Positions 24,445 to 38,225 of a stretch of DNA of 64,000 nucleotides are shown one piece after another (positions within the stretch are counted from its first letter, which is position 1; each line of letters begins with the position of its first letter). The translations under genes and the position numbers were made by a program. Below the pieces are notes generated by a model. It did no database searches. It saw nothing but the letters and a program-made list of their open reading frames with translations, and was not told the DNA's origin. Source of the DNA: Glandiceps talaboti (lineage: Eukaryota; Hemichordata; Enteropneusta; Spengelidae); the NCBI RefSeq assembly GCF_964340395.1, contig NC_135560.1, positions 15,206,598-15,270,597 on the forward strand. Reading direction: 5' to 3'.

Positions 24445-25321
24445 GCCTGAAACATAACCTCGTGCATTTGTTATAAATGTGTATTTTGGAACCTACTAAT
24501 AACGATATTTGTATAGCATTGGAGAGAAATTGTAGTTACGTTAATTTTGAGCAGTCACAGTGAAATAGATAGAAACTGAAAACTACTTTAAAAAATATCA
24601 CACATGCACTAAGAAAAAGGATCATTCAAAGATGCATATCGACACTACTTCGATCGATTGATTGATTGATTGAATATTTCACATTTCACGCATCTTCGAC
24701 TAGGTCCACTGTCGACAATCATTACTCAACAGTAATCCTTGGAGATAGAGTTTTTAATCTTAGAATTTAATCCTGCAAGACGCAATTTTTATCTCACCGC
24801 AATACCGGTGATTAAGTAACATTCACAAATAATCTACACAACATATTATTTGGAAATGAGTGAAATTTCCACGTCATCTATCGTGTCTTATCACCCTGCA
24901 TTAATGTTCACCATTTTCCTTCCTTAAGTATGGAGAAATCGCCTTATGGCGCCAACAAGTACCACTCTTGAGAAATACCAACATTAGATGGGTGAAAGAG
25001 GATGAAAATATTACGTCGATAAATAAGCAATCTATGCAATCATTTTTAGCATTCACTTTTTTCCTGATCTTTCAACCAGCTCCTAAATGTAATGAAAGGA
25101 CTGAGCAATCACTCCAAAATAAGTGTATATTGGAACAGCACTTTTCTAAACGCAAGAACTTGATATTCTCAATGTGACTGATTGTTTTTTTTCTATGACT
25201 CTAACCATTGGTTCAGCACTTACAAAAGGTAAAGCGACTCCTCGGATTATAAAAACTATTTTGGTACAGTATTTACTTTACTTTGTGGAGTGATATCTCT
25301 TTGTAGACAGGTTGAATGAAA

Positions 25322-25397
25322 CCTGAACACATTTCTCAGCTGACATGACTTTCCCACGTCCTGAAAACATTTCTCAGCTGACGTGGCTTTCCCACGT
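25322..25397. repeat. Two-copy tandem duplication, 38-bp unit
   Basis: Units 25322-25359 and 25360-25397 differ at three positions. The second contains GACGTGG-CTTTC-CCACGTC, a perfect 7-bp inverted repeat around 5 bases that includes TGACGTGG, an ATF6-type core. Confidence 0.85.
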
Positions 25398-26434
25398 CCG
25401 GATAATTTAAATCATATATTTCCATTTCTCACGAATACGTAACAGAAAAGAGACAATATGACCTCTAAATTAGTGTCTCTCCTAAATATTTCTAACCATT
25501 ATACCCTGAACATTATCACTTTTACGTTTATAGTATCTAGAACTAAATATCATCATAAGAAATATTGCACCCTTTTGAAGATGAAGATTTGTTATTTATG
25601 CCACAGTTTAGTACACACATGTACACTTTACATGTTTTGTTCACCAACCTAGGCAGGCGCGACAAATCTGAAATTCGGTAGAGAATTTAGAATACCTCAT
25701 TTGTAATATGTCCAATATATCAACACACAATGCAACAGAAACTTCACGATTACCAATTTCCATGGAACACACTATGCAATCTAAACACAGTCATTGATAC
25801 AATATAGGACACTTTTATGCTGAACAAATTAGCTTGTGAAAATTGATACATGGTTATTACTTCAGAATAACATATAGTCGTTACCAACTCAATCCAATAT
25901 ACAACGTGTCTATAAAAAACCATCTGCGTATACCTCCTAATAGGCAAATCGTAACAACTCAATTGAAATTGGGAGTTATTGATTTTCGATAATTCTACCA
26001 AATGGTGTATAAATTATCCATATTTCCTTAGTTGTCATATGAGAGAGAGGATAATACATCGAGCAATGTTGGTTTGTCAAGATTGAGTAAAGTAAGATTG
26101 AGAAAATAGGGTTTCCAGTTATTAATGCCTTGTAAATATTTGGTTTTCGACCTTTTAAATGCCGTAAGATATGCTAGGGTCTGGTGATCATGAAGGTATT
26201 AATTATTGCAGGTATCAGCTTTCTTCATCCATTAAGCAACACTTCGGGTGATAACATGAACAGACAAAGATTTTACGCTCGCAAGACTCCAACGATGTCA
26301 GTAAAGTGAACAAGAAAATGTTAATCCAGTAATGACATGTGTACACGAATGTATGTATCGGAAGTAGATCACTGCATGAATGACTGATAACCAAGATTGT
26401 GAGAATTCACTTGGGAGCTAGCTCTAATCTTACA

Positions 26435-26487
26435 ATCATCATCATCATCATCATCACCATCATCATCATAATCACCATCACCATAAT
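26435..26487. repeat. (ATC)n trinucleotide repeat, imperfect
   Basis: About 17 ATC units with ACC interruptions. The Ile-rich and Asp-rich frames over it are repeat translations. Confidence 0.9.
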
Positions 26488-26877
26488 GACATTTTGGCGT
26501 TTTTTTCCTAAATATATTGTCAACGAAGAAGAAATAATTATACAGCAGATCAAAAGCGTCGATGCAGGAATCACTAATGGCATCATAATCAAATATTTGC
26601 AATATCGTAATAGCGATAAAGAGGATGAAGGCGATAGCTGCAATTGGGTGATCTCTAAAGTAGTTTAAATGTTTATTGCTGTAAAATGTATTCACCAGCA
26701 GCTTCTTCCGAAATTAATGTATCATTGCCAAATCGGTTAGGTATAGCTCACCAGTTACAAATACAAGACAAGAAAATACTCCCAGTGGACAAATACACGG
26801 AATGACATTTGCTATCGTGCATTCGACTGAAATTATTGAAAATGTGTCAAACACTACACTCGATTCTTGACAGGGAG

Positions 26878-26967
26878 GATACAATTAAGACAACATATGT
26901 GAGCCCGAGGGACATTTTAAAGAAGGGAAACGAACCCCCATCTGAAGCACATAAATTGTCCATAACG
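26878..26967 (+). CDS. Candidate exon 3 (90 nt); start of a possible CABIT-like module
   Basis: The segment is open and ends in an excellent donor (ACG/GTAAGT) at phase 0. It encodes 30 residues containing TYVSPRDILKKGNEPPSEAH and ending KLSIT. The first upstream acceptor, TTCTTGACAG at 26873, would require phase 2. An acceptor four bases later (GGGAG) gives phase 0 and joins candidate exon 2. The pattern I-L-x-x-G followed by a short beta-like stretch matches the ILxxG segment near the start of the CABIT domain in THEMIS. This is inferred by eye. Nothing in the flanking 500 bases looks coding. Confidence 0.4.
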
Positions 26968-29900
26968 GTAAGTAACTGTGGTAAATGGCGATATTTTCGA
27001 CCTTCTGGTGTACCAAGGCAATTTATTTTTATTTCGGGCTACAATAAATATCCTTCAAGTCATATATTAATATGATTTGCATACAAACTGTCAATTTTCC
27101 TCCCCAAGTGATGTAAATTGGCGCTTTTACGACTTACTCATTTAAATGGGTGACATCTTTATGATAGATTGTCGGTTGCAATCTGTTCAAGAAAATGAAG
27201 CAGCCATGGGCAAAATGAAATAAATAGTCTGCCAACTTGCACAGATACACCATGACGCACACGCAAAGCTTCCTAACTACCATGTCATGCTTTGACATTG
27301 ATATATTGCTTTCAAAGTAAACGACATGGTTTGATATGGCTTTGGTTCAGCTGAATCATCGTGGGCACCAACAACATTTTAATTTCCTAATGTGCGTGTC
27401 TTCTGATAAATACCAGAAATTAAAGTTCTAATAGCTAGCTCGCATTTATTGTTTCGTCACTGACATTTGCTTCACACCTAGTAGTCTCTGGGCTTTGCAA
27501 ATAAGTAGTCGTCGGTGAAATATTCTCTGTTCGGGTGTATTTACAACATGATAATATTTGTTACAACCTTTGGGATCAAAATAGGCGATTGTTTAACTAG
27601 ATTAAGCAACATTTTGATAATTCATACTAAAGAACGTCACCCACCTCAACGATTCTTCCACCATTAAGAATAGAAAGATGTCATATAATAATTAACCACG
27701 AACTTAACAAAAGTGAACATTCCTGGGTTTTTCTCTGATGCTCTGTTCCTCTAAATTTAGAATATGTAATAACAAACCCTAAGGTACCAAAAATGAGTTT
27801 AAGCATTATTCTGGCTTGATATCCCGACAGTGCGAAATAGTACAATGCTTTAAAAATGGGGTTGAGAACGGAAACCATGGTGACCAGCTCGTTTGACGTC
27901 ATAAGGTATTTATTGTATCCGAAAAGTAAATTATTCATGGTTTACTGTACTGGAAATACCTCAAGTATTTGAACATGTGCCTTTACGTGTTTAAACACTT
28001 CATGTAAATATCGTAGTTTCGAAAAAAGGTTTTAAGTGGCCCCGGGTACTCCTACTAAACAGTTGATATGGGTATGGTTGTCACAGAAACTGTACAAATT
28101 CACTGGTCTGCCCTAAAATTGTCAAGCAAGATAAAATCAAATATTCGTTGTTTGTACAGCAACTGAGCATGCTATGTTTAAGCACTTGAACATAGTTTTA
28201 TAACTTACTGAACGATGTCGTCTATAAATTATGTAGACATTGCTTCTGTGGAGATTATAACCACCATGCCAGGATTATGGCGAAGTTGAAGAAATATCGG
28301 AATGACACCGGAACGATAGTAGAAGGGTCGGTGACCTTACATGAACCTATGTTATGTCCTGTGACATTGAATGATTAATGAACAAAAAAAAGGGCATGAT
28401 GAGCTTATATAATAAAACGCTGTATATATTTTGGACAAAGCAAAATACGGTATTCTAAAAAATATGAATATTTGAAATGGCGAAAAGGCTATATAATAAA
28501 ATGATTAGGTTGAGGATCTACAAGTACAAAAAATACTGCGTCACATGGCATCCTGCCCATCTCATTGCTTAAATGGCGCCATTATTGACCAGTACTCTGA
28601 AGCATTATCTTAGTTTTCAATCAGATGCTATACTTATAAGCACATGTGCAATAACGATATCAATATTCTGCCCATAAGGTATAAACGACTTTGATATGGC
28701 AAATACCATATATTGTTTCAGTTTCAAGTATTGTTCCTTTCTATATTTAGAAATATTGCATAGATGTGGTATATTGTTACAATAGTCGTTGGTAAAACTA
28801 CCTAATAGTTTTATCTCAAGATTGTCATTACATGTTCTGTTCAAATGTACTCAATCATTAAAATAAAGCGGGCAATCATTTAACCATACTATGGGCGAGG
28901 GAATTAGGGGCCGGGTAACTTAACAAATAGGTCCTCGAGAGGGCCATATTTTCGAAAATAGAAATTATGGGAGTATCACGTTAGTTTGTTTATTTGGCAT
29001 GATCTCACCGCTGCCACTGGTTCAAATATTACTGCGACCACACCCCACAACTGCCATCATTGCAAAGTAATATCATAACTTTTCAGTGAAATGCTGTGAA
29101 TCAACTGTTAGTTGTGGTGTGAGGAGAGGAGTGGGTGTCCCAATAATAAAGGTTGAACGCCGAGGCAATATTTTGGGGTTATTGTGGGGAAGTGGTGTTG
29201 ACTTCGGTCCCGAGGTTGGGAGTCTTTGAGAGTTCTGGCCTCCAGCTCAGCCAATTTGATCCAAACGAAAGCAATGATACAAACACAAACTCACAGTGAT
29301 AGTAACAGTGGGAAACAACAAATACCTTTAAAACTATCTATGTTATTCGATCTTACTACAGAAAATACCCTGTCTCTAGTGAAATTCGATGTTTTTCATC
29401 GGAATATTTGAACAGGGAGCAGGTCATATTTTAGAGAATGGAAAATGAGGAAGGGGCACTTTTTAGCACAAAGGTCTAGGGGGAAGGGTAACATTTTATG
29501 CCACAGACCGGACTTGATTTCCACCACTCCCCTTGTAATTACCGAAGGCTCCCTAAAACCAAAATTGAAATGAAATAAAACATGACTATAATCCTCTCAA
29601 TATTTAATCAGTTTTGCACATGTAGCAATTGGAGATTATTCAGTCTGTGTGACGCATTACCAAATTCCCCCCAAAAAACATTCAACACTAATAATTTATT
29701 CGTATATCCAAATACTAATGCCCTTGACTTTGACTTACATTATATTTTGCAGAATATAAAAGAGTATCACTGTGTGTCTGATACGCCAAGGAGTGTGTCC
29801 AAGGAGTCGACCTGATCAGCTGCAAGTATTTTTTTGGCATCATTAATAACATAACTTTTATAAGCATTGTATTGTTGCATGTTGTATTATTATGGCTAAT

Positions 29901-30603
29901 AAAAGTACATTTATTACAACACTCCCAGTCAAATTCATAATCTCAAAATAATTCATTCATGATGATCTACAGTTCTTGCAGCATATTATGCAAATTTGCG
30001 TTGTGAATCTCTCGTAGGTCGTTTTACAGATGCTATCGTGGACGTTAATTATGTATCGACATAAAACCAGACCAGTATACCTCTTTCAGACAAGTTAAAA
30101 TTACAGGGAACTTGTCTCCTGAGTTGAACTTCCACCTTTTGCTTGCGAGGGTGAAAACATTGTTATATATTCTTTTGAATGGAACGATTGGCCCTACACT
30201 CTTGGCAGCTTTTAACACATATGAACCAAGTGATGGTGTTTTTAATTTCGGTTAGGGTGCTTCAGTCTGAAGGTGTTTGGATAAAGGTGTTGTTCAAAGC
30301 ATATTGACACAACTATACATAGCATTCATGACCACGCCCTTAGAAACCACCAAATAACACCAGCCTTTTGCAAAAAAAACCCAAACACTGATGAGTACTC
30401 AAATAGTCAAATGAAGAATTGGTCGAAGTTGGACAATTTATGAATAGTAATAAAGACTACGCTCATAACAACAACAAAATCAGTGTGTTTAGTAGAAGTA
30501 GTCAAGTGGTGAGTGTTCGAAATATAAACACATATACATGCGGCAACAAAATTAATTCACATGGATTAAAACAAAACAATCTCAATATCTTTTACACAGG
30601 CAA
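26968..30603. other. Intergenic or intronic sequence, no gene seen
   Basis: An open but motif-free stretch runs from about 30047 to 30255 on the plus strand. Two G-rich segments (28885-28985 and 29410-29515) share phrases such as GGTC/GGCC-ATATTTT and AAATGAGG/AAATTATGGG and may be old copies of one interspersed family. Nothing else is recognised. Confidence 0.4.
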
Positions 30604-30757
30604 CAACGCTGATGAGTAATGAAATTAACAAACGAAAATAGACAAAGCATGCATAGTAACCATGGCAACACCCAGTGTAACAACGCTGATGAGTAATGAA
30701 ATTAGCAAACGAAAATAGACAAAGCATGCATAGTAACCATGGCAACACCCAGTGTAA
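30604..30757. repeat. Two-copy near-perfect tandem duplication, 77-bp unit, each with an X-box
   Basis: Units 30604-30680 and 30681-30757 differ at one base. Each contains GTAACCATGGCAAC (30656-30669 and 30733-30746), an almost ideal palindromic RFX X-box (GTNRCC-AT-GGYAAC). The near identity points to a recent duplication. No exon lies immediately next to it. Confidence 0.9.
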
Positions 30758-33343
30758 CAACCAAAGATAACAATAACGATAGGTAGCAATCAACCCATCT
30801 GAACGATATCCCCATCAATCTCTCCAAATATCATTGCACCTTGAATTCCACCCCTCACCTAAAAACGTACACAATTGTGCTGCAATATTAATGGCGCTAT
30901 CTTTAAATTCGCTGAAATTATATAAGCCCTATAAAATCACGACTTCAACATGACCCTCAGTAGTGTACTATTTTTTAGTTATGATATAACACAATTATTC
31001 CCGAATCCTGATTCAAGGCGCACTCATTAGGAGACTCTAATTGTCAGCGATGGCTTTCTAGTAACGAATTGCCATGCAATTGCGTGTCTCAGTAAAATCG
31101 TGTTGCACTGCTCTATAATTCGATTTTGTCCACTGCGTCAGATTTTCAGTCGACTTGTCACAAATTTCTTATATTGATTGGTAAATGTAAAACCTCCATT
31201 GCCAAGGGCAGACTTTGCCTAGTTCACATGAGCAAGGTCATGGACTTAATCAGGCTTGTGAGCTAAAGCCATTATGAATATCTTTTAATGTACAAAATCT
31301 GCAAGCTCTGGGGTAATGTCAAGACCTGTAATTATGTAATTACTCATTTAATATACCTCAACATTATTTCCTAAATTTCTCCATGTTATAGAAATACAGG
31401 ATAAGAACTGCTTCATATCAATACTAACCTTCGAATTTGTACTATAAATTCGCACGTTTTAGTTTTACAATTTTCTCAGCAGTGAAAAGTGTAGGCGTAT
31501 TGTCTTCACCTGTATAAACACCTCATATAAACGGTACATCAAAAAACAATCTAAAAGCGTACACTTGCTTCGTTTAACCAAAATCTTTATCACGTATTTA
31601 TCAAAGTATGCTACCTATTTGAAGACCTCTTTCTACGCTTCTTGGAAACCGAATCCTCAATTACTTATCAGAGCAAAGTAAGGCAAGTACATTATTATTA
31701 CAACAGCCATTTCACTAACTCAATATAAACGAGATTTCCATATATACGACGAATTCCCGCAAAGTGCATCAGACTGATAACTTATAAGTAGGACATAACC
31801 GATCTCAATTCAGGTAAACCTAACAGAGGAATAAGTTTGTCACCGCTTTAGTCTTTTTTCATGGCTTTGGCGCCAAGGTTTTTTTTCCAATTTGCAATTG
31901 GGAAGTTATTCATTGATTAAAACCTCGCCTGACAGGATTATTTGTGTGGTGTAGGAAGCCACACAAGAGGATAAAAACATCACGTAATGTCTTATCGACT
32001 AGTATTGATTGAATATCTAGATTTATAGAATAACTCAAGCACCAACTGAAGGTTATACAGGTGATAGTTAAGCATTTAAGCTAATCGAACGCCGTGTCAC
32101 TACAACGAATCAGTCAGCGCTCAAAGAATAAGTTGACCCTGTGGATTGATTAGTAAAGAAATCAAGTATACACGTGATGACTTTGTATAGTCTGTACGTT
32201 TTCCTATACACTTTATAAAAGCAGAGTTAGAGCTGGCTAGCAGGTTGGCGAAGCATGCTCTGGCCGAGCGTGACGGTGAGTGTGTGATTGCAGCCATGCG
32301 CAAACTTCCACAGTGATAGTCACAAATCTAGTGTAAGCAAGGACAACGTGTCTGGGTTTGGAGATGGTTGAACGGATTAGCGGCTCCACATGACCTAAAA
32401 TTCAATGGCTACTATACTTCGAAGTATACTTTTACCACTTATCCTGAACAAATAAGTAAACAAGAAACAGAAAAAGGAAAGGTAGAACAATCTAAATCAA
32501 TGTTTGATATTTGCATCAACAGAAATATTTTCTTGTCGGTATATGCAATCCCATTTTATATTAGCAAAAGCTGTGTTGTACCGTGCAATGGGTAATATCA
32601 GACACCAAGAAGCAATCTTGGTCTAGATCTTGCGTATTATCACGAAACTAGAACAATCCCAGGTGATGAAGTGGTATTTAATATAGTCGCGTCACTTTGT
32701 ATCTCGAGATACTGTCAACGGGAGAGAGGAAGACAAACCTGATGTGGATGCACAGTGTTTTTCCGCAGTACAATTGCTTAGCCGAAACTTGTCGTGCTGC
32801 AGACTCTGCATCTGACTTCTAGCTTGCATCTGCCAATTGGAAGAAAAACCATTCACGTTTAGCCGTTGGGCTGAACCGTTTCTCATAATATAATTCTTTG
32901 TTCATAGATGTAGTCCTCTTTAATGTAATGAACCCGTGAAATAACATTCTGTTTATTCATTGTGATGAACACAATCAAACTTACAAGATTGGTATCTGCG
33001 GGCAAATTCTCACAAAATGATTGCTTTGTATCTTCGTTTACACGATGACTATATAACGCATATTAGAGATACCTGTCGATTTTTCTGTAACTAGTCGCAG
33101 GTTTTACATACATGACACTTTTATAGAAGGACTCACAGTGGTCAGATGGCAGTGTACTACAGAAATTAGAAAGAAAACCAATCTGAATGGAAAGTAAACT
33201 TTATGGAATCAGAGAAAAAGACAAATTATCACTCCGTTGTATCTCTCCTAGATAAATAGTGACGACGCTGCTCATCTCCATTGCAACCAAATATCTTATC
33301 AAAATCTATTCTCTTCCATAGATTTGTTTTGGTGTACTCTTAG
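30758..33343. other. Intergenic or intronic sequence with several unassigned open segments
   Basis: Open but unrecognised plus-strand segments occur at about 32193-32316 (contains ASRLAKHALAERDGE, with a GTGAGT donor-like site inside), 32330-32595 (88 codons, starts KQGQRVWVWRW) and 32686-32813 (after acceptor TTTAATATAG, contains SRDTVNGREEDKPDVDAQ). They could be further exons or alternative exons of the candidate gene, or chance. Confidence 0.3.
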
Positions 33344-33436
33344 AGATTCGGAATTATTCAGCAAATTAGCACGCCCACGTATGCGGGGAAACAAAACACT
33401 TTCATGGTCCCTAGATATGGCATCTTTGATAAGAAG
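33344..33436 (+). CDS. Candidate exon 4 (93 nt, phase 0/0), CABIT-like
   Basis: A strong acceptor (GTTTTGGTGTACTCTTAG) precedes 31 codons, and AAG/GTGAAA is a moderate donor. The peptide starts RFGIIQQISTPTYAGKQ and ends TFMVPRYGIFDKK. In THEMIS-type CABIT modules an ILA-like strand is followed by a hydrophobic pair, a proline, then Y-x-G-x-F. Here F-M-V-P-R-Y-G-I-F stands in the corresponding place after exon 3. The frame stays open past the donor (KFKLCGMKVSGYLRLL), so the exon may be longer. Both ends are phase 0, compatible with exons 3 and 5. Confidence 0.42.
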
Positions 33437-33970
33437 GTGAAATTCAAACTGTGCGGAATGAAAGTCTCTGGCTACCTACGACTACTGTGCATATTATCTC
33501 ATCCTATTACATAGCTATATGTTACTGTGCAATGGTCTGTACCTAGAACCGAAATCGTGTTGAACCAGTTTTAGGAGTTTTTAAGTGTGGTATTTTGTTG
33601 TTTTACCAATACTTACATCTGATACCAAAACATTAAGCCACGAGAGGTAATGAATACATACAACCTAGCTAATACTCAACCTGCAGCGCGAGATTTCTGC
33701 TTCCCAATGTTACAACAATGTCGATCAAAAGTGTCGCGCCTGAAAGCGACAATTGCACTTGTTCAGATCTAGCCAACCCCGACTAAGTGATTGGCCTAAC
33801 GCCTGTGTTAATAACAGCTAATGACTGGACACCAATGACCTGTGCTGTAAGCCACTACATTCTCCAAACACTATCTATGGAGAAATCATCAGTTCTCTAT
33901 TTGCTCTGCCTCATACGTAAATTTCCCCGAAGACTTGCATCATCACATGTCATCAGCGACTTTCCATTAG

Positions 33971-34161
33971 GCCAATGATAAAATGTATGTGTCATACCAC
34001 CCCAAGGAGCACAAAACCATCGATGATAAATCTGCCAATACCTTGGTACCAAACGTGCATGAAGTATTAATGCGTTCTACCCAAACGGTGATAATAATCG
34101 TATCGACAGATTCGACCATAAAGTGTTACCAGCAGGAATAAGAACCATATATGGTAAGAAG
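33971..34161 (+). CDS. Candidate exon 5 (191 nt) with an apparent frameshift
   Basis: The acceptor ACTTTCCATTAG and the ideal donor AAG/GTAAGT bound a stretch that reads ANDKMYVSYHPKEHKT... in the first frame to about 34067. It then continues sensibly only in another frame: NAFYPNGDNNRIDRFDHK and VLPAGIRTIYGKK up to the donor. Its length is one base short of a multiple of three, so a single missing base near 34065 would restore one open frame of 64 codons. Without it the first frame stops at 34139. This is either an assembly or sequencing error, a pseudogene mutation, or two mutually exclusive exons. The final segment ends in phase 0 and fits exon 6. Confidence 0.4.
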
Positions 34162-35111
34162 GTAAGTTAATACCACTCCCAAATCAATTTGCAAGTCTTA
34201 GATTCATATTTGATTAATGTTTTCCTTGTAACTCATGTATAATTTACAAACTTCGCATCGTTGCAAAGTGCTAGTCTTTGTACGCGTATGGTAATTTCAG
34301 AAAACGACTTAAGGTGAGCTTCTTGCTCCAGCAACGACTCTTACTCCATTTCAGCATCTCACGCAGATTGTTTGCCTCGGGTAGTGGTCTCTGACTTGTT
34401 TTACAAATTACTCCATTTAGTAAAGAAGTCGGCATCCGCATCCTGCCTGTAGATCAGTTGTCATTCGAAATTTCCGGACTAACTGTTCTGGAATATGCGA
34501 ATGTCTGATAGCATGACAGATAGCTGTAAAATGAGATGACAGATAGCAAATTACTACGTCAGTGAAATTGCAACTTAAAGCACTGAGGAAATAGAGCAGT
34601 CTATTTTCCCACGCTGCTATCCCAGTACATAGCTAACCCCTGTGCTCTCTCTGAGCTATTCGCCCTTCTAAACCACTTCAGGATATTAGTGATGCAACCC
34701 TACTAAAATCAGTCTATTTTTGCTGAAAGCCTCAATTTGTTGCGTAGATGCACTTCGTGGAAAAGGTCAGTTGTTGTAAAATAGCCTTCATAATGGGAGC
34801 TTAACAAAAGTACAATATAGTTAATGCTAACGTGCATTGCATGACGTGATTACATCTATTTACTATATTTTAACAATGCATTCAACGATAATAAATACTT
34901 AGAATTGGGGATTTTATGTAAAGTATACACAGTGCTCGAACCTATCTATCAATCAACTAAAATAACCTTCAGTCTAGGGCATACATTCATGTATTACATT
35001 TTATGTTCAATTCGAAAGAATACATGTATTTCCTTTGTGACATGTACATGTTAGATAATCTCCGATGTCATTCATTATGTTTTACACTGTTTAGTTCAAA
35101 CGGAAATTTGA

Positions 35112-35121
<10 letters not shown>

Positions 35122-35147
<26 letters not shown>

Positions 35148-35280
35148 ACTCGCGCATGGTGTATGTATATATGATGATGTATGTGTGTACGTATGTATGT
35201 ATGTATGTATGTATGTATGTATGTATGTATGTATGTATGTATGTATGTACGTACGTACGTACGTACGTACGTACGTATTG

Positions 35281-35312
<32 letters not shown>

Positions 35313-35340
35313 TGTATGTATGTATGTGTGTATGTATGTA
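35122..35340. repeat. (TG)n plus (GTAT)n/(GTAC)n compound repeat
   Basis: About 13 TG units (35122-35148) are followed by GTAT tetramers with a central block of GTAC units (about 35248-35275). Frames on both strands are repeat translations. Confidence 0.95.
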
Positions 35341-36532
<1,192 letters not shown>

Positions 36533-36870
36533 TATAAATTATTATATATGGGGTATCAGATGACACCTCCCCTCCCAACACCTTCCGCTTCTACAGTTGT
36601 TGGAGCACTGAACAACTAAAGCTTTAAGCTATTAGCTCCTGATTCCTTATTACCTTATCATCCGGGCCTATCAAATAGAGAATGTAGCAGAGTCTCGAGA
36701 AGAGCTAGATTATAGTACAGTAATATGCACACACTCTGTGCGATCTAATGTTTATAAATTAGTCCTCCTAGATTCAAATATTACTCGGCAGACTGACATC
36801 ATCACCCGTTCAATTCCATTTCTGCAGCAAACACGTAGAAGAAGAATGATTGAGCTCTGTTTTTGCCTAG

Positions 36871-36923
36871 AGGCAAACCATCGTCTCGTCACGTGAACTT
36901 TGGAAAATACAACAATTGGGAAG
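36871..36923 (+). CDS. Candidate exon 6 (53 nt, phase 0/2)
   Basis: A textbook acceptor (CTCTGTTTTTGCCTAG) starts a 17-codon stretch plus two bases, and AAG/GTAAAA is the donor. The peptide is RQTIVSSRELWKIQQLG. Exon 5 ends in phase 0 as required. The two trailing bases AG combine with the first base of exon 7 to give arginine. The following intron would be only 52 bp, short but within the range of compact invertebrate introns. The I-V-S-S-R-E-L-W pattern followed by LP in exon 7 resembles the YTLxEL...LP segment late in CABIT modules. Confidence 0.42.
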
Positions 36924-36975
36924 GTAAAAGAAAGTAGACTTATCCATGTCTAGAGGCACAGATTAACTTTTCTAG

Positions 36976-37126
36976 ATTGCCAGCATCCGTAGACGTATTA
37001 ACCGTTCAAGAAGTCCCGTTCAATTTTAAATTCATTAAAGGTACTGGTTTGATATATTACAAGATGCCTCCTGGATATGGAACAAGGCCGATAGTACCAA
37101 CAGAAAGGTGCTTCCCTGAGTTAACA
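36976..37126 (+). CDS. Candidate exon 7 (151 nt, phase 2/0)
   Basis: The acceptor AACTTTTCTAG and donor ACA/GTACGT enclose an open stretch. Its peptide starts LPASVDVLTVQEVPFNFKF, continues IKGTGLIYYKMPPGYGTR and ends PIVPTERCFPELT. Together with exon 6 it gives exactly 68 codons. Beta-strand-like alternation and the LPxxVxV motif fit the end of one CABIT-like repeat and the start of another. A weaker internal acceptor at 36983 is possible but breaks the phase match. No convincing next exon was found. A 20-nt segment at 39310-39329 and a stretch from 39510 have compatible acceptors and phases but are too short to trust. Confidence 0.42.
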
Positions 37127-37958
37127 GTACGTATCTTATTTTGCATTTAATTGGGGTTTACCAGAATTTGTAGTAAGTTGACTCACTAATCTGTCATATT
37201 TTCTTGTTGTTAATTCCCCCCCCCCCCCCATATTTTTATGAATATAAACGAAACATACTGTGTTACTTTACATAAAGTATACAGACAATTTTAAAGTCAT
37301 TATGTAAAATATGCTTTTAAACTTTAGAATCAAGTTCGGAGTAAGCACAGTCACAATGACTAGATCTTAAGTTTGCATCGTGCATAACGAAGGAAAGTTT
37401 GATTGCATACGTTGCTCTCCGACTTGTGTCATGTATAGTAGTTATACTTCGAATCAAAAAGACATTACAATCACGGAGTTCGATCAAAAGAGACACTGCA
37501 TGGAAACGAAACGTGTTTGCGTAGTGCCGGTGTGTTGTGTCTCGTTTGGGCTCTAACATTAACCTATCAGTTTGAATACGGTAAAATACATCGATATATT
37601 GGTGAAGTGGACGTTTTAGTAGGCGAACAGTATAAAAAGGTCTGGTTAGCGTCGTTTGGCTTTAGGGGTTGCAAATGTTTAATTTGTTAAGGAACATCAA
37701 AATGTAATTGCTAGGAGGATATTCAGTGACTCCACAGTAAAGTTCAAAGTGTCCCAGTTGACAAAATCAACCCAATCCAACTCAGATCCACACACACCCT
37801 TTTCATTTAGTGAACAACGAGGTATAAATATCTCATATATATTCATGGTTTAATGAAATGCGGTAATATCCCTGTAGTATTAGTATGGGGTCACATGCTA
37901 CATTGCTAATTCCAATGACATTACCACGCAGATTTAGTTTTCCCCGTTTATCTTTGGA
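37127..37958. other. Non-repetitive sequence with an unassigned Cys-rich open frame
   Basis: A run of 14 C lies at 37216-37229. A plus-strand frame from 37371 to 37556 reads 61 codons with ten or so cysteines (for example FDCIRCSPTC and CMETKRVCVVPVCC). An 80-codon minus-strand frame overlaps it, and neither is assigned. Confidence 0.35.
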
Positions 37959-37989
<31 letters not shown>

Positions 37990-38225
37990 CATACATACAT
38001 ACATACATACATACGTACGTACGTACATACGTATGTACATACATACATACATACATACATACATACATACATACATACATACATACATACATACATACAT
38101 ACATGCATACATACATACATACATACATACGTACGTACGTACGTACGTACATACATACATACATACATACATACATACGTACATACGTACGTACGTGTAC
38201 ACGTACATACATACATACATACATA
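37959..38225. repeat. (CATA)n array with (CGTA)n blocks
   Basis: About 65 tetramer units, mostly CATA with three blocks rich in CGTA. Long Tyr/Val/Cys or His/Ile/Tyr frames on both strands are repeat translations. Confidence 0.95.
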
